Assembly: GCF_002209555.1 (NCBI RefSeq)
Contig: NZ_NJIF01000002.1
Location: 434,001 to 498,000, forward strand
Source: Achromobacter insolitus
Lineage (GTDB): Bacteria > Pseudomonadota > Gammaproteobacteria > Burkholderiales > Burkholderiaceae_B
Reading direction: 5' to 3'
DNA length: 64,000 nt
Of this stretch, positions 10,946 through 21,883 are shown one piece after another. The notes below the pieces were generated by a model. It was not told the DNA's origin. It was given only the letters and a program-made list of their open reading frames with translations, and did not search any database. The first letter of the stretch is position 1; each line of letters starts with the position of its first letter. The position numbers were made by a program, and so were the translations under genes.

Positions 10946-10978
10946 GATGGGTTAGGCGTCCGCGACGCCTCACCCATC
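10946..10978 (+). other. Long mRNA hairpin between atpA and atpG
   Basis: A 15-bp stem with a single mismatch pairs 10946-10960 with 10964-10978, with a 3-base loop (left arm begins GATGGGT, right arm ends ACCCATC). It begins 6 bases after the atpA stop and has no T tract. It is one of the strongest hairpins in the window and lies inside an operon, so it is probably a stabiliser or processing site of the upstream atp mRNA. Confidence 0.55.
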
Positions 10979-11037
10979 CTTCCCGGATGGATGAGGCGCC
11001 AGCGGAACCCATCGGCCAGTCTTCACAGGAAAGCGCA

Positions 11038-13385
<2,348 letters not shown>

Positions 13386-13394
13386 GGAACCGAT

Positions 13395-13820
13395 ATGGCT
13401 ACCCTGCATGTGGATGTCGTCAGCGCAGAGGAAGCGATCTTCTCCGGTGAGGCGAAGTTCGTGGTGCTGCCTGGCGAAGCGGGTGAACTGGGCATTCTGC
13501 CCGGCCACACCCCGCTGATCTCGCGCATACGCCCCGGGACGGTCAAGATCGTTCGTGCCGACCAAGGCGAGGAGAACATCTTCGTCGCCGGGGGCATTCT
13601 GGAAGTGCAGCCGGGCAGCGTGACGGTTCTGGCGGACACGGCCATCCGTGCCGCCGACCTGGACGAAGCCCGCGCCCTGGAAGCGCGCCAGAAGGCCGAA
13701 CAGGCCCTGGCGAACGCCAAGGACAAGGCCGACATCGCCGTGGTCGAAGCCGAACTCGCCATGCTGGCTGCGCAAGCCATCGCGGCGCGCAAGCTGCGCC
13801 AAGGCGGCCGTTCGCACTAA
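13395..13820 (+). CDS. atpC: F0F1 ATP synthase subunit epsilon
   Basis: A 141-residue protein with the N-terminal beta-sandwich ([31 protein letters not shown]) and a C-terminal helical hairpin rich in Ala, Glu and Lys that can inhibit ATP hydrolysis. It begins 9 bp after atpD. It is the last gene of the operon and is followed by a strong terminator. Confidence 0.97.
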   Translation: MATLHVDVVSAEEAIFSGEAKFVVLPGEAGELGILPGHTPLISRIRPGTVKIVRADQGEENIFVAGGILEVQPGSVTVLADTAIRAADLDEARALEARQKAEQALANAKDKADIAVVEAELAMLAAQAIAARKLRQGGRSH

Positions 13821-13863
13821 GCGGCGAAGCTGTGCCCCGGGGTTCGCCCCGGATTCGAAAAAG

Positions 13864-13885
13864 GCGGCCCCCGGGCCGCTTTTTT
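13864..13885 (+). terminator. Rho-independent terminator of the atp operon
   Basis: GCGGCCC / GGGCCGC (13864-13870 and 13873-13879) is followed by six T. A second G/C hairpin (CCCCGG / CCGGGG type) precedes it at about 13834-13851. Confidence 0.88.
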
Positions 13886-14006
13886 CATGCCCGCCGCCCG
13901 GCATTGCGGGCACGCTTGCGCTAGCCGCAATGCGACCACTACGAATGGCGAGGCGACAGTCGCAACAGTAGCCTTCAGCTTTCCTGGTCAAGCAGAGGAG
14001 GAAAGC

Positions 14007-14873
14007 GTGCGAGAAGTCCTGGATTGCGGAGTCCTGTTGGCGCCTGGTCACGAAGGGGCGATGCGCGACCTGGTCGCGAGGCATCCGGCCAGACAGACGC
14101 GTGTGCGGCTGCACCTGGTGTCGCTGAGTCCGATTCGTTACGCGGCTGCCGGTCAGGCGCCTGAGGGGGAGGCCGCCGCGGCGGATGTCGAGGCTCCGGT
14201 GGACAGCCTAGCCGCGGGCGCGGATGTGCAGGCGCTGGCCCGGCTGGCGGTGGCGCTCAAGCGCTATGACTGCTGCATCCTGCCGGTCGCGCCGGCCTCG
14301 TTGTCCTGGGCGCGGACGGCCTTGCAGCAAGCGCAGCCCGCGCTGGCCACGCCGGTGCTGCTGCTGATTTCGGACGTAAAGGCCCCCGCCATCGAAGACC
14401 TGTTGAACCTTGGCGCTTCAGATTTCGTGGCGCAGCCGGTCTGCCTTGAAAGCTTGCGGGTGCGCCTTGGTCGCTTGGCCAGCCACGCGCATCGGCGTGG
14501 CGTGCCGCACGCAGGCATACGCGAGCCGGCGGCCGCCTACCGAGAGTCTGCGCCACGGCCGGGTACGGCGGGAGCGCAGCGCCCCGGGGCCTTGCGTGCC
14601 CGGGTGTCGCCTGATCTGGTCGAGCAGACTCTGGCCGGCTGGCGCCATCAGCATCTGCGCGCCGCGCATGAATCCTTCAGAACGGCGAAGGCGCGGGTGG
14701 TGGACGGCTTCGAGCGCGATTACATCCGGCTTGCGTTGTCTCGCCACGGCGGCAACGTGGCGCAGGCGGCAAGGGCTTGCTGCAAGCACCGTCGGGCGTT
14801 CTGGGCGCTGATGCGCAAGCACGGCATCGAGGCGGCGCCATACCGCCAGGCGGCGCAGGAGCGGGAAGCCTGA
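14007..14873 (+). CDS. Degenerate receiver plus Fis-type helix-turn-helix protein
   Basis: A 288-residue protein, starting at the GTG at 14007 behind GGAGGAAA. Residues about 1-185 resemble a receiver domain; the end of this part (LLNLGASDFVAQPVCLESL) mirrors the alpha4-beta5-alpha5 end of receivers. The usual phospho-acceptor Asp position reads ILPVAP and the conserved Lys of KP is Gln, so it is probably not phosphorylated. The C-terminus (about 235-280: DYIRLALSRHGGNVAQAARA) is a Fis/NtrC-type DNA-binding helix-turn-helix. No AAA+ sigma54-contact domain lies between them. Targets are unknown. It follows the atp terminator and precedes hemE. Confidence 0.65.
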   Translation: MREVLDCGVLLAPGHEGAMRDLVARHPARQTRVRLHLVSLSPIRYAAAGQAPEGEAAAADVEAPVDSLAAGADVQALARLAVALKRYDCCILPVAPASLSWARTALQQAQPALATPVLLLISDVKAPAIEDLLNLGASDFVAQPVCLESLRVRLGRLASHAHRRGVPHAGIREPAAAYRESAPRPGTAGAQRPGALRARVSPDLVEQTLAGWRHQHLRAAHESFRTAKARVVDGFERDYIRLALSRHGGNVAQAARACCKHRRAFWALMRKHGIEAAPYRQAAQEREA

Positions 14874-15048
14874 CACATGGGCCGGCGTCGCGATTCCCCG
14901 GCACGGCAGGGCGCTATTCTTGGCTTGGGGCCCGCCCTCGCACATTGAAAGCGCCTCGCTTGCGCGCGGGCAAGTCCCGCGCTAAGGCTTCCCACGACTT
15001 GTCAGCCAGGGGAAGTAAAATCACGGCTTCCGATCATCGAGGATAGTC

Positions 15049-16122
15049 GTGTCTGCTTCCGTACTGAAGAACGATGTGTTCTTGCGCTCGCTGCTGCGCG
15101 AGCCCGTGCCCTACACCCCGATCTGGCTGATGCGCCAGGCCGGCCGCTACCTGCCCGAGTACCGCCAGACGCGTGCCCGCGCGGGTTCCTTCATGGGCCT
15201 TGCTCAGAATCCGGACTACGCCTCGGAAGTCACGTTGCAGCCGCTGGAGCGCTTCGACCTGGACGCCGCGATCCTGTTCTCGGACATCCTGACGGTGCCC
15301 CACGCCATGGGTCTGGGCCTGGACTTCGCAGAAGGCGAGGGGCCGCGTTTCGCCCGGCCGGTGCGCACCGAGGAAGACGTGATGCGCCTGGAAGTGCCGG
15401 ATATGGACAAGCTGCGCTATGTCTTCGACGCCGTGCGCACGATCCGGCGCGACCTGGACGGCAAAGTGCCGCTGATCGGCTTTGCCGGCAGCCCGTGGAC
15501 CATTGCCTGCTACATGGTGGAAGGCCAGGGCAGCGATGACTACCGCCTGATCAAGACCATGCTGTACTCCCGGCCCGACCTGCTGCATCGGATCCTCGAA
15601 ATCAACGCCGAAGCCACGCTGCAGTATCTGAATGCGCAGATCGCCGCGGGTGCTCAAGCCGTGATGCTGTTCGACAGCTGGGGCGGAGTCCTGGCCGACG
15701 GCTTGTTCCAGCAGTTCTCGCTGGCCTACACCCGGAAGGTGGTGGCCGGCCTGACCCGCGAACACGAAGGCCGCCGCGTGCCAGCCATTGTCTTTACCAA
15801 GGGTGGCGGCCAGTGGGTGGAAGAGATCGCCGCTTGCGGCGCGGACGCCGTGGGCCTGGACTGGACGGTGGACTTGGCCGCGGCGCGCCGTCGCACAGGG
15901 GATTCGGTGGCGTTCCAGGGGAACCTGGATCCCATGGCGCTTTTCGGTGGTGCCGCCGCCATCCGCGCCGAGGCGCGGCGGGTGTTGGACGCCTTTGGAC
16001 CGGTGGGCAAGGGCGGCCATGTGTTCAATCTGGGTCATGGCATTTCCCGCTTTACTCCGCCAGAAGCAGTAGCCGAATTGGTGGATGAAGTCCACCGGCA
16101 CAGCCGTTCGCTGCGGGGGTAA
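15049..16122 (+). CDS. hemE: Uroporphyrinogen decarboxylase
   Basis: A 357-residue cytoplasmic haem-biosynthesis enzyme that removes four carboxyl groups from uroporphyrinogen III to give coproporphyrinogen III. Both family signatures are present: [16 protein letters not shown] near residues 24-40 and [16 protein letters not shown] near residue 144. The start is a GTG at 15049, with GAGGA about 8 bases upstream. It follows the receiver-like regulator by 175 bp and precedes an AT-rich region. Confidence 0.97.
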   Translation: MSASVLKNDVFLRSLLREPVPYTPIWLMRQAGRYLPEYRQTRARAGSFMGLAQNPDYASEVTLQPLERFDLDAAILFSDILTVPHAMGLGLDFAEGEGPRFARPVRTEEDVMRLEVPDMDKLRYVFDAVRTIRRDLDGKVPLIGFAGSPWTIACYMVEGQGSDDYRLIKTMLYSRPDLLHRILEINAEATLQYLNAQIAAGAQAVMLFDSWGGVLADGLFQQFSLAYTRKVVAGLTREHEGRRVPAIVFTKGGGQWVEEIAACGADAVGLDWTVDLAAARRRTGDSVAFQGNLDPMALFGGAAAIRAEARRVLDAFGPVGKGGHVFNLGHGISRFTPPEAVAELVDEVHRHSRSLRG

Positions 16123-16426
16123 GTGAGTGGACGCTTCGGTCCCGAGGGCCGAAGCGGGAGGGCCCCGTTAGGCACTTGTGCACAGCAGGATTGCTCTCGG
16201 GGAAAACCCTTTAGAAGCTAGTTTACAATCTTGGAAGCCGTCATAAGTTATTGTTTTTAATAATGAAAAGTCGGTTTTCCACAAGATTTCGCAAGTTTGC
16301 GCAATCTTGTCAAATTCCAATTTCCGATGTTGCTCCAGCCTTTTCCCCAAAGTTATCCACAGGCCAGGGACGGAGCACGCCGGCATCATCCGGGATCATC
16401 CTTCTACATGCTCCGTCCTAGCACCC
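16123..16426 (+). promoter_or_regulatory. 304-bp AT-rich intergenic region with three DnaA-box-like sites upstream of priA
   Basis: Against a very GC-rich background, 16200-16360 is markedly AT-rich (for example 16240-16268). Measured against the DnaA box TTATNCACA, the plus strand has one perfect match, TTATCCACA (16353-16361), and two one-mismatch sites, TTTTCCACA (16275-16283) and TTGTGCACA (16176-16184). TTTTCCCCA at 16341-16349 is a weaker, two-mismatch site. All are in one orientation. It contains no convincing gene. It may be a DnaA-responsive control region for priA or a local DnaA-binding cluster. Confidence 0.5.
16281..16310. repeat. Near-perfect 14-bp inverted repeat beside a DnaA box
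   Basis: The arms at 16281-16294 and 16297-16310 (left arm contains AAGATTTCGCAA, right arm TTGCGCAATCTT) are complementary over 14 bases with one mismatch and a 2-base centre. The left arm overlaps the end of the DnaA-like box at 16275-16283. It could be an operator for a dimeric regulator or a cruciform-forming element. Confidence 0.6.
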
Positions 16427-18514
16427 ATGTCTGACGCCTTGCCGGATACGCCCTCCGCGGTTTGCTGGGTGCGGGTGGCGCTGGACGTGCCGCTGCCAGG
16501 CCCCTTCGACTATCGCAGCGAGGCGCCGGTGACGGTGGGCCTGCGGGTCATCGTGCCTTTCGGTCGCCGCAAGTTGATTGGCGTAGTGGTGGATAACCCG
16601 GCCGAGCCGTCTTTCGATCCCAAGCAAATCCGGCCGATCGAAGAGGTGCTGGATGACTTGCCGCCTTTCGACGAGGACTGGCTGCGTCTGGCGCGCTTTG
16701 CGGCGGACTACTATCAGCGGCCACTGGGCGAGGTGATGCTGCCGACCCTGCCGCCGCCGTTGCGCAAGCCCACGGCCTACCAGGGCAAGCGTTCCGCTGG
16801 CGGGCCGGTGGCGAGGCTGGACTCGCGCAAGCGCAAAGCCGCGAGGACGCCAGCCCAGGCTGACCAGCCGCCGGCGCTCAACGATGCCCAGCGCGAGGCG
16901 GTGGACACCATCGGCGCCCTGGAAGGATTCAAGCCCGTCCTGTTGCACGGCGTGACCGGCAGCGGCAAGACCGAGGTGTACCTGCGGGCGGCAGAGAAGG
17001 TGCTGGCGGCCGGGCGCCAGGTACTGTTGATGGTGCCCGAAATCAACCTGACGCCGCAGCTGGAAAACGCGCTACGCGCTCGCCTGGAGGCCTTGGTCGG
17101 ACCCGAGGGCCTGGCGGTCATGCATAGCGGCCTGTCCGACGGTGAACGGCTGCAGGCCTGGGCTCGCGCCCAACGCGGTGAGGCGCGCATGCTGCTGGGC
17201 ACGCGCATGTCGGTGTTCGCACCCCTGAGCCAGCTGGGCTTGATCGTGGTGGACGAGGAGCACGATGCGTCCTACAAGCAGCAGGACGGCCTGCGCTATT
17301 CGGCGCGCGACCTGGCCGTGTGGCGCGCCCATGACCTGGGTATTCCGGTGGTGTTGGGATCGGCCACGCCGTCGCTGGAAACCTGGCAGCACGCCGAGCG
17401 CGGTCGCTACTTGCGCCTGACCCTGCCGGGCCGGGCGCGCGCCAGCAGCCTGCCGTCGATGCGCTTGGTGGACACGCGCCGCCTGCAGCTCAAGCAAGGC
17501 ATGTCGCCGCAGTTGCTGGACGCCATCGCGCAGCGGCTGGAGCGCAAGGAGCAGTCGCTCATTTTTCTGAATCGGCGCGGCTATTCGCCGGTGCTGCATT
17601 GCCAGTCCTGCGCCTGGGTCAGCAATTGTCCGCGTTGCACGGCGTTCACCGTCCTGCATCGCACTGACGGCCGCGGCCACCGCCTGCAATGCCATCACTG
17701 CGGTTATCAAGCCCCGGTGCCGCGCGCCTGCCCCGAGTGCGGCGACCAGGATCTGGCGCCCATGGGGCGTGGCACGCAGCGCGTCGAAGAACACTTGGCA
17801 GAACTGTTTCCCGAGGCTCGCATCCTGCGCATCGACGCCGACAGCACGCGCAAGAAAGGCAGCGCCGAGGCGTTGTTTGCGTCGGTGCATGCCGGCGAGG
17901 TGGACATCCTGGTCGGTACGCAGATGGTGGCCAAGGGCCACGATTTCGCGCGCCTGGGGCTGGTGGGAGTGCTGAATGCGGACTCGATGCTGTTCGCGCA
18001 CGATTTCCGGGCGCCGGAACGCCTGTTCGCGCAACTGATGCAGGTGGCGGGGCGGGCCGGCCGTCACCAGGGCAACGGCGAGGTGCTGATACAGACCGGA
18101 TACCCGGAGCAGCCGGTCTACCAAGCCCTGTTGCGGCACGATTACGCCGGCTTTGCCCGCCATGCCTTGCACGAGCGCGAAAGTACCGGCCTGCCGCCTT
18201 TCGTCTATCAGGCGCTGCTGACCGCCGAGGCGCGCGAACTGAAGGTGGCGCTGGAGTTCCTGGAGCGGGCGCGGGCGTTGCCCGAGGGCGAGTGGTCGGC
18301 CGATTTTCCGGGCCTGGACGCCATCATGCTGTACGACCCGGTGCCCCTGCGCGTGGTGCGCGTGGCCAACATCGAACGCGCGCAGTTGCTTGCGGAAAGC
18401 AGCAGTCGCCCCGCGCTGCAGGCGTTCCTGGCGTCCTGGTCGCACCATTTGCCATACCTGGCCAACGAGGCGCGCGTGCGTTGGCAGCTGGAAGTCGATC
18501 CGCTGGAAATCTGA
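16427..18514 (+). CDS. priA: Primosomal replication restart helicase PriA
   Basis: A 695-residue superfamily 2 helicase that reloads the replisome at stalled forks. In order it has an N-terminal 3'-DNA-binding domain, Walker A GVTGSGKTEVY (near residue 175), a DEEH box (near 275), and a zinc-binding insertion with cysteine pairs (HCQSC, CPRC, CHHCG, CPECG, about residues 390-445). A helicase C domain follows (QVAGRAGRHQGNGEVLIQT). The start is the ATG at 16427. An in-frame extension to 16307 would place the DnaA box within coding sequence and lacks family similarity. Confidence 0.96.
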   Translation: MSDALPDTPSAVCWVRVALDVPLPGPFDYRSEAPVTVGLRVIVPFGRRKLIGVVVDNPAEPSFDPKQIRPIEEVLDDLPPFDEDWLRLARFAADYYQRPLGEVMLPTLPPPLRKPTAYQGKRSAGGPVARLDSRKRKAARTPAQADQPPALNDAQREAVDTIGALEGFKPVLLHGVTGSGKTEVYLRAAEKVLAAGRQVLLMVPEINLTPQLENALRARLEALVGPEGLAVMHSGLSDGERLQAWARAQRGEARMLLGTRMSVFAPLSQLGLIVVDEEHDASYKQQDGLRYSARDLAVWRAHDLGIPVVLGSATPSLETWQHAERGRYLRLTLPGRARASSLPSMRLVDTRRLQLKQGMSPQLLDAIAQRLERKEQSLIFLNRRGYSPVLHCQSCAWVSNCPRCTAFTVLHRTDGRGHRLQCHHCGYQAPVPRACPECGDQDLAPMGRGTQRVEEHLAELFPEARILRIDADSTRKKGSAEALFASVHAGEVDILVGTQMVAKGHDFARLGLVGVLNADSMLFAHDFRAPERLFAQLMQVAGRAGRHQGNGEVLIQTGYPEQPVYQALLRHDYAGFARHALHERESTGLPPFVYQALLTAEARELKVALEFLERARALPEGEWSADFPGLDAIMLYDPVPLRVVRVANIERAQLLAESSSRPALQAFLASWSHHLPYLANEARVRWQLEVDPLEI

Positions 18515-18700
18515 TCTCTGCGGCAAGGGCCGATGCGCCCTCGACCTGATTGTTCTATGATCTTTCTCCTCTATCGCGCCGGCGCGGCAGGCCTGCTGCG
18601 CCGGCTGCGCCCGTCCCCTTTTTCTCGCGTCGTACCGGCCCGCTGACGGGCGGCCGCAAGCCCTGCGCTTGCCGGCTGCATCTTCAATGCGGCTGCCGCG

Positions 18701-20785
18701 ATGCACGATCACCTGACTCAAATGTCCGCAAGCGAACCCATCGGCCATGGCATGAACCCCGCTCAACGCGAAGCGGTGCTGTACCTGGACGGCCCCTGTC
18801 TGGTGCTGGCCGGCGCTGGCAGCGGCAAGACGCGCGTGATCACGCAGAAGATCGCCTACCTGCTGCGCGAGTGCGGCTACATGGGGCGCAACGTGGTGGC
18901 CCTGACCTTCACCAACAAGGCCGCGCGCGAAATGGACGAGCGCGTGAAGACCCTGGTGGACCGCAAGCTCTCAAAGGGCCTGATCATCAGTACCTTCCAT
19001 TCGCTGGGCGTGAAAATGCTGCGCGAGGAAGCGCGCAACGCGGGCCTGAAGCCCACGTTTTCCATCCTGGATGCCGACGACGCCATGGCGATCATCCAGG
19101 AACTGCTGAACACCACCGACAAGGCCCGGCTGCGTCATGTGCAGGGGATCATCTCGCTGTGGAAGAACGCGCTGATGGAACCGGACGACGCCGCGCGCGA
19201 AGCCATCACGCCGGGCGACGTGGAAGCGGCCAACGTCTACCGCAGCTACGCCGCCACGCTGGCTGCCTATCAGGCGGTGGATTTCGACGACCTGATCCGC
19301 ATTCCCGCGCTGCTGCTGGCCAATAACGAAGAGGTGCGCACCCGCTGGCAGAACCGCGTGCGTTACCTGCTGGTCGACGAATACCAGGACACCAACGTGT
19401 GCCAGTACCGCCTGGTGCAGTTATTGACGGGCTCGCGCGCCATGTTCACGGCGGTGGGCGATGACGACCAGGCGATCTACGCGTGGCGCGGCGCCACCAT
19501 CGAGAACCTGGCCAAGCTGACCACCGACTATCCCAATATCAAGCTCATCAAGCTGGAACAGAACTACCGTTCGGTGCAGCGCATCCTCGCTGCCGCCAAC
19601 CAGGTCATTGAAAAGAACCCGAAGCTGTTCGACAAGAAGCTCTGGTCGGATCTGGGCGTGGGCGAACCGATACTGGTGTCGGCCATGGATGGCGAGGAAC
19701 AGGAAGCGGAATCGATCGCCATGAAGGTGTCGGCCTCGCGTTTCGAGCGCCAGGCGCAATGGAAGGATTTCGCCATCCTGTATCGCAGCAACCATCAGTC
19801 GCGCATCCTTGAGCAGGCGCTGCGCAACCTGAAGATTCCGTACACCATCTCTGGCGGCCAGAGCTTTTTCGACAAGGCCGAAGTGCGCGACGTGCTGGCT
19901 TATCTGCGCCTGCTGGCCAACGACGATGACGACCCCGCATTCATCCGCGCGGCCACCACGCCCAAGCGCGGCATCGGCCAAGCGACGCTGCAGACGCTGG
20001 GCCAGTATGCCGCCAGCCGCGAACTCTCTCTGCTGGCGGCGGTGGCCGAAACCGGCCTGGAAAGCCTGTTGGCACCGCGCCAGCTGGAACCCCTGCGCAC
20101 TTTCACCGAGTTCATCCGCCGCATGCAATGGCGCGCGGGACGCGGCGCGGCCGATGGCAAGAACGCTCCAGCCGCCGAACCCGCGGGCGTGCTGCTGGAC
20201 GATCTGCTGGAAGCCATCCAATACGAGCGCCATCTGTATGAGCTGTTCGAGGAGCGGCCCGCCCAGACGCGCTGGCAGAACGTGCAGGAGCTGACCGGCT
20301 GGCTCAAGCGCAAGGCGGAAGAAGACAACATGACGCTCTTCGACCTCGTGCAGCACGTGGCGCTGGTCACCATGCTGGAGCGCGGCGAAGAAGAAGAGCC
20401 CGACGCGGTGAAGATGTCCACCCTGCACGCATCCAAGGGCCTGGAGTACCCGCATGTGTACCTGGCGGGCGTCGAAGAAGGCCTGCTGCCCCACCTGGGC
20501 AAGGACGATGAGGTCGGGGACCCGGCGCGCGCCGCCGAGAACCTGGCCACACGCATCCAGGAAGAGCGGCGGCTGATGTACGTGGGTATCACGCGCGCGC
20601 AGCGCAGCTTGAACCTGAGCTGGTGCAAGCGCCGGCGCCGGGCCCGCGAGGATCTGGTGCGCGAGCCGTCGCGCTTCATCGAGGAAATGGGCCTGGGCGA
20701 CGTGCGCATGCAGGAAGACGAAGCCACTGCGGCGATGAATCCCAAGGAGCGCATGGCCATGCTGAAGGCATTGCTGAAGAAATAG
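18701..20785 (+). CDS. rep: ATP-dependent DNA helicase Rep (UvrD/Rep family)
   Basis: A superfamily 1 3'-5' helicase of up to 694 residues that helps replication past obstacles and works with PriA. Walker A GAGSGKTRV is near residue 40. GDDDQAIYAWRGA, KLEQNYRS and MSTLHASKGLEYPHVYLAG are the Rep-like versions of the conserved helicase motifs. Candidate starts are ATGs at 18701, 18722 and 18752, none with a good ribosome site; the last gives MNPAQREAV, the usual beginning of family members. The gene follows priA by 186 bp, a region holding nothing else recognisable. Confidence 0.93.
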   Translation: MHDHLTQMSASEPIGHGMNPAQREAVLYLDGPCLVLAGAGSGKTRVITQKIAYLLRECGYMGRNVVALTFTNKAAREMDERVKTLVDRKLSKGLIISTFHSLGVKMLREEARNAGLKPTFSILDADDAMAIIQELLNTTDKARLRHVQGIISLWKNALMEPDDAAREAITPGDVEAANVYRSYAATLAAYQAVDFDDLIRIPALLLANNEEVRTRWQNRVRYLLVDEYQDTNVCQYRLVQLLTGSRAMFTAVGDDDQAIYAWRGATIENLAKLTTDYPNIKLIKLEQNYRSVQRILAAANQVIEKNPKLFDKKLWSDLGVGEPILVSAMDGEEQEAESIAMKVSASRFERQAQWKDFAILYRSNHQSRILEQALRNLKIPYTISGGQSFFDKAEVRDVLAYLRLLANDDDDPAFIRAATTPKRGIGQATLQTLGQYAASRELSLLAAVAETGLESLLAPRQLEPLRTFTEFIRRMQWRAGRGAADGKNAPAAEPAGVLLDDLLEAIQYERHLYELFEERPAQTRWQNVQELTGWLKRKAEEDNMTLFDLVQHVALVTMLERGEEEEPDAVKMSTLHASKGLEYPHVYLAGVEEGLLPHLGKDDEVGDPARAAENLATRIQEERRLMYVGITRAQRSLNLSWCKRRRRAREDLVREPSRFIEEMGLGDVRMQEDEATAAMNPKERMAMLKALLKK

Positions 20786-20892
20786 GGGCGGGGCGGCGGC
20801 TTGTGGAAAGCCGCGGGCTGCTCCTACACTGGGTTGCGCCCGTCCCGCGGTTCGTTGGGGCGCGGCAACCTCGCAGATCGAAGGAGCGCGCC

Positions 20893-21747
20893 ATGTGTCG
20901 CTGGCTGGCTTATACCGGTAGTCCCATACAGATGGAGAGCGTGCTGTTCAAGGCCAAGCACTCCCTGATCGACCAGAGCCTGCACGCGCGGCTGGGCGCC
21001 ACGACTACCAACGGCGATGGCTTCGGCCTGGGCTGGTACGGCCGCCAGCATGAAGGCCAGCCCCTGGAGCCGCCGTTCCGTTACCGCAGCGTGCATCCTG
21101 CCTGGAACGACCGCAATCTGCGCGAGGCGGCGCGCGCCATCCATGCGCCCTTGTTCGTGGCGCACATCCGCGCCGCTACCGACACGCCCGCGCAGGAGAC
21201 CAATTGCCATCCGTTCCGTCACGGCCAATGGCTGTTCGTGCACAACGGCGTCATCCGGGACTATCCGCTGCTCAGGCGCGACTTGATGCTGATGATCGCG
21301 CCCGCGTATTTCGGTTCGCTGGAAGGATCGACGGATTCCGAGGTGATGTTCCTACTGGCGTTGAGTTTCGGCCTGGAGGAAGACCCCCTCGGGGCGCTGG
21401 CCCGCATGGTGGGCGCGGTGGAAGAAACGGGCAGGCGGCATGGCGTGGCCCAACCCATCAACATGACGGTCTGCGCGCTGGACGGCAAGCGCCTGATCGC
21501 GGTGCGCTATTCGAGCGAGGCGGATTCGCGCACGCTGTTCCACAACACCTGCGTGCGCCATTTGCGCCAGCTGTATCCCGACAATCCTCAGATCGCGGCG
21601 CTGGATGACGACGCCTTTCTGTTGCTGTCGGAACCCTTGACCGAGATGCCTGGCGCCTGGGAGGAAGTGCCCGAAGCCACCGCCATCATCGCAGGGCATG
21701 GCCAGGTCACGCATTATCCGTTCGCGCCGGTGCCGCCGGGGGGCTGA
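20893..21747 (+). CDS. Class II glutamine amidotransferase (YafJ/EgtC-like)
   Basis: A 284-residue protein starting MCRWLAYTG. After removal of the initiator Met the catalytic Cys becomes the N-terminal nucleophile of an Ntn-type glutaminase. AAGGAGCG lies 8 bases before the ATG. Other glutaminase landmarks are TNGDGFGLGWYG, FVAHIRAATDTPAQETNCHPF and FVHNGVIRD. No synthase domain is fused, so the ammonia acceptor is unknown. No ergothioneine genes lie nearby, which makes an EgtC role unlikely here. Confidence 0.85.
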   Translation: MCRWLAYTGSPIQMESVLFKAKHSLIDQSLHARLGATTTNGDGFGLGWYGRQHEGQPLEPPFRYRSVHPAWNDRNLREAARAIHAPLFVAHIRAATDTPAQETNCHPFRHGQWLFVHNGVIRDYPLLRRDLMLMIAPAYFGSLEGSTDSEVMFLLALSFGLEEDPLGALARMVGAVEETGRRHGVAQPINMTVCALDGKRLIAVRYSSEADSRTLFHNTCVRHLRQLYPDNPQIAALDDDAFLLLSEPLTEMPGAWEEVPEATAIIAGHGQVTHYPFAPVPPGG

Positions 21748-21798
21748 GTCTGCCCTGCAAGGCGGAAAGACGGGGGAAATAGGGTCATGAAGCGCGTA

Positions 21799-21816
21799 TC
21801 TCCCATATAAGGGAGA
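21799..21816. promoter_or_regulatory. Palindrome upstream of the 206-residue unknown protein
   Basis: TCTCCC-N6-GGGAGA with centre ATATAA, about 70 bp before the next start codon. The AT-rich centre could overlap a -10 element. A similar CCC-TTATATAT-GGG arrangement occurs at 33526-33541. It may be a repressor site. Confidence 0.4.
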
Positions 21817-21883
21817 ATACGGATCGCATGACTTTGCGACGTCCTGGGCCGCGAAAGCACCCTAATTCCAGTAAGGAAGTTGC

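Noticed and set aside
13834-13851. First G/C hairpin after atpC considered as the operon terminator
   Set aside because: It lacks a T tract. The hairpin at 13864-13879 with six T is the better terminator.
16168-16389. A 73-codon minus-strand frame in the hemE-priA gap
   Set aside because: It is more AT-rich than neighbouring genes, has no ribosome site, and coincides with the DnaA-box region and inverted repeat. It is better read as non-coding.
17072-18766. A 564-codon minus-strand open frame opposite priA
   Set aside because: priA is complete with all helicase motifs on the plus strand; the antisense frame is a compositional artefact.
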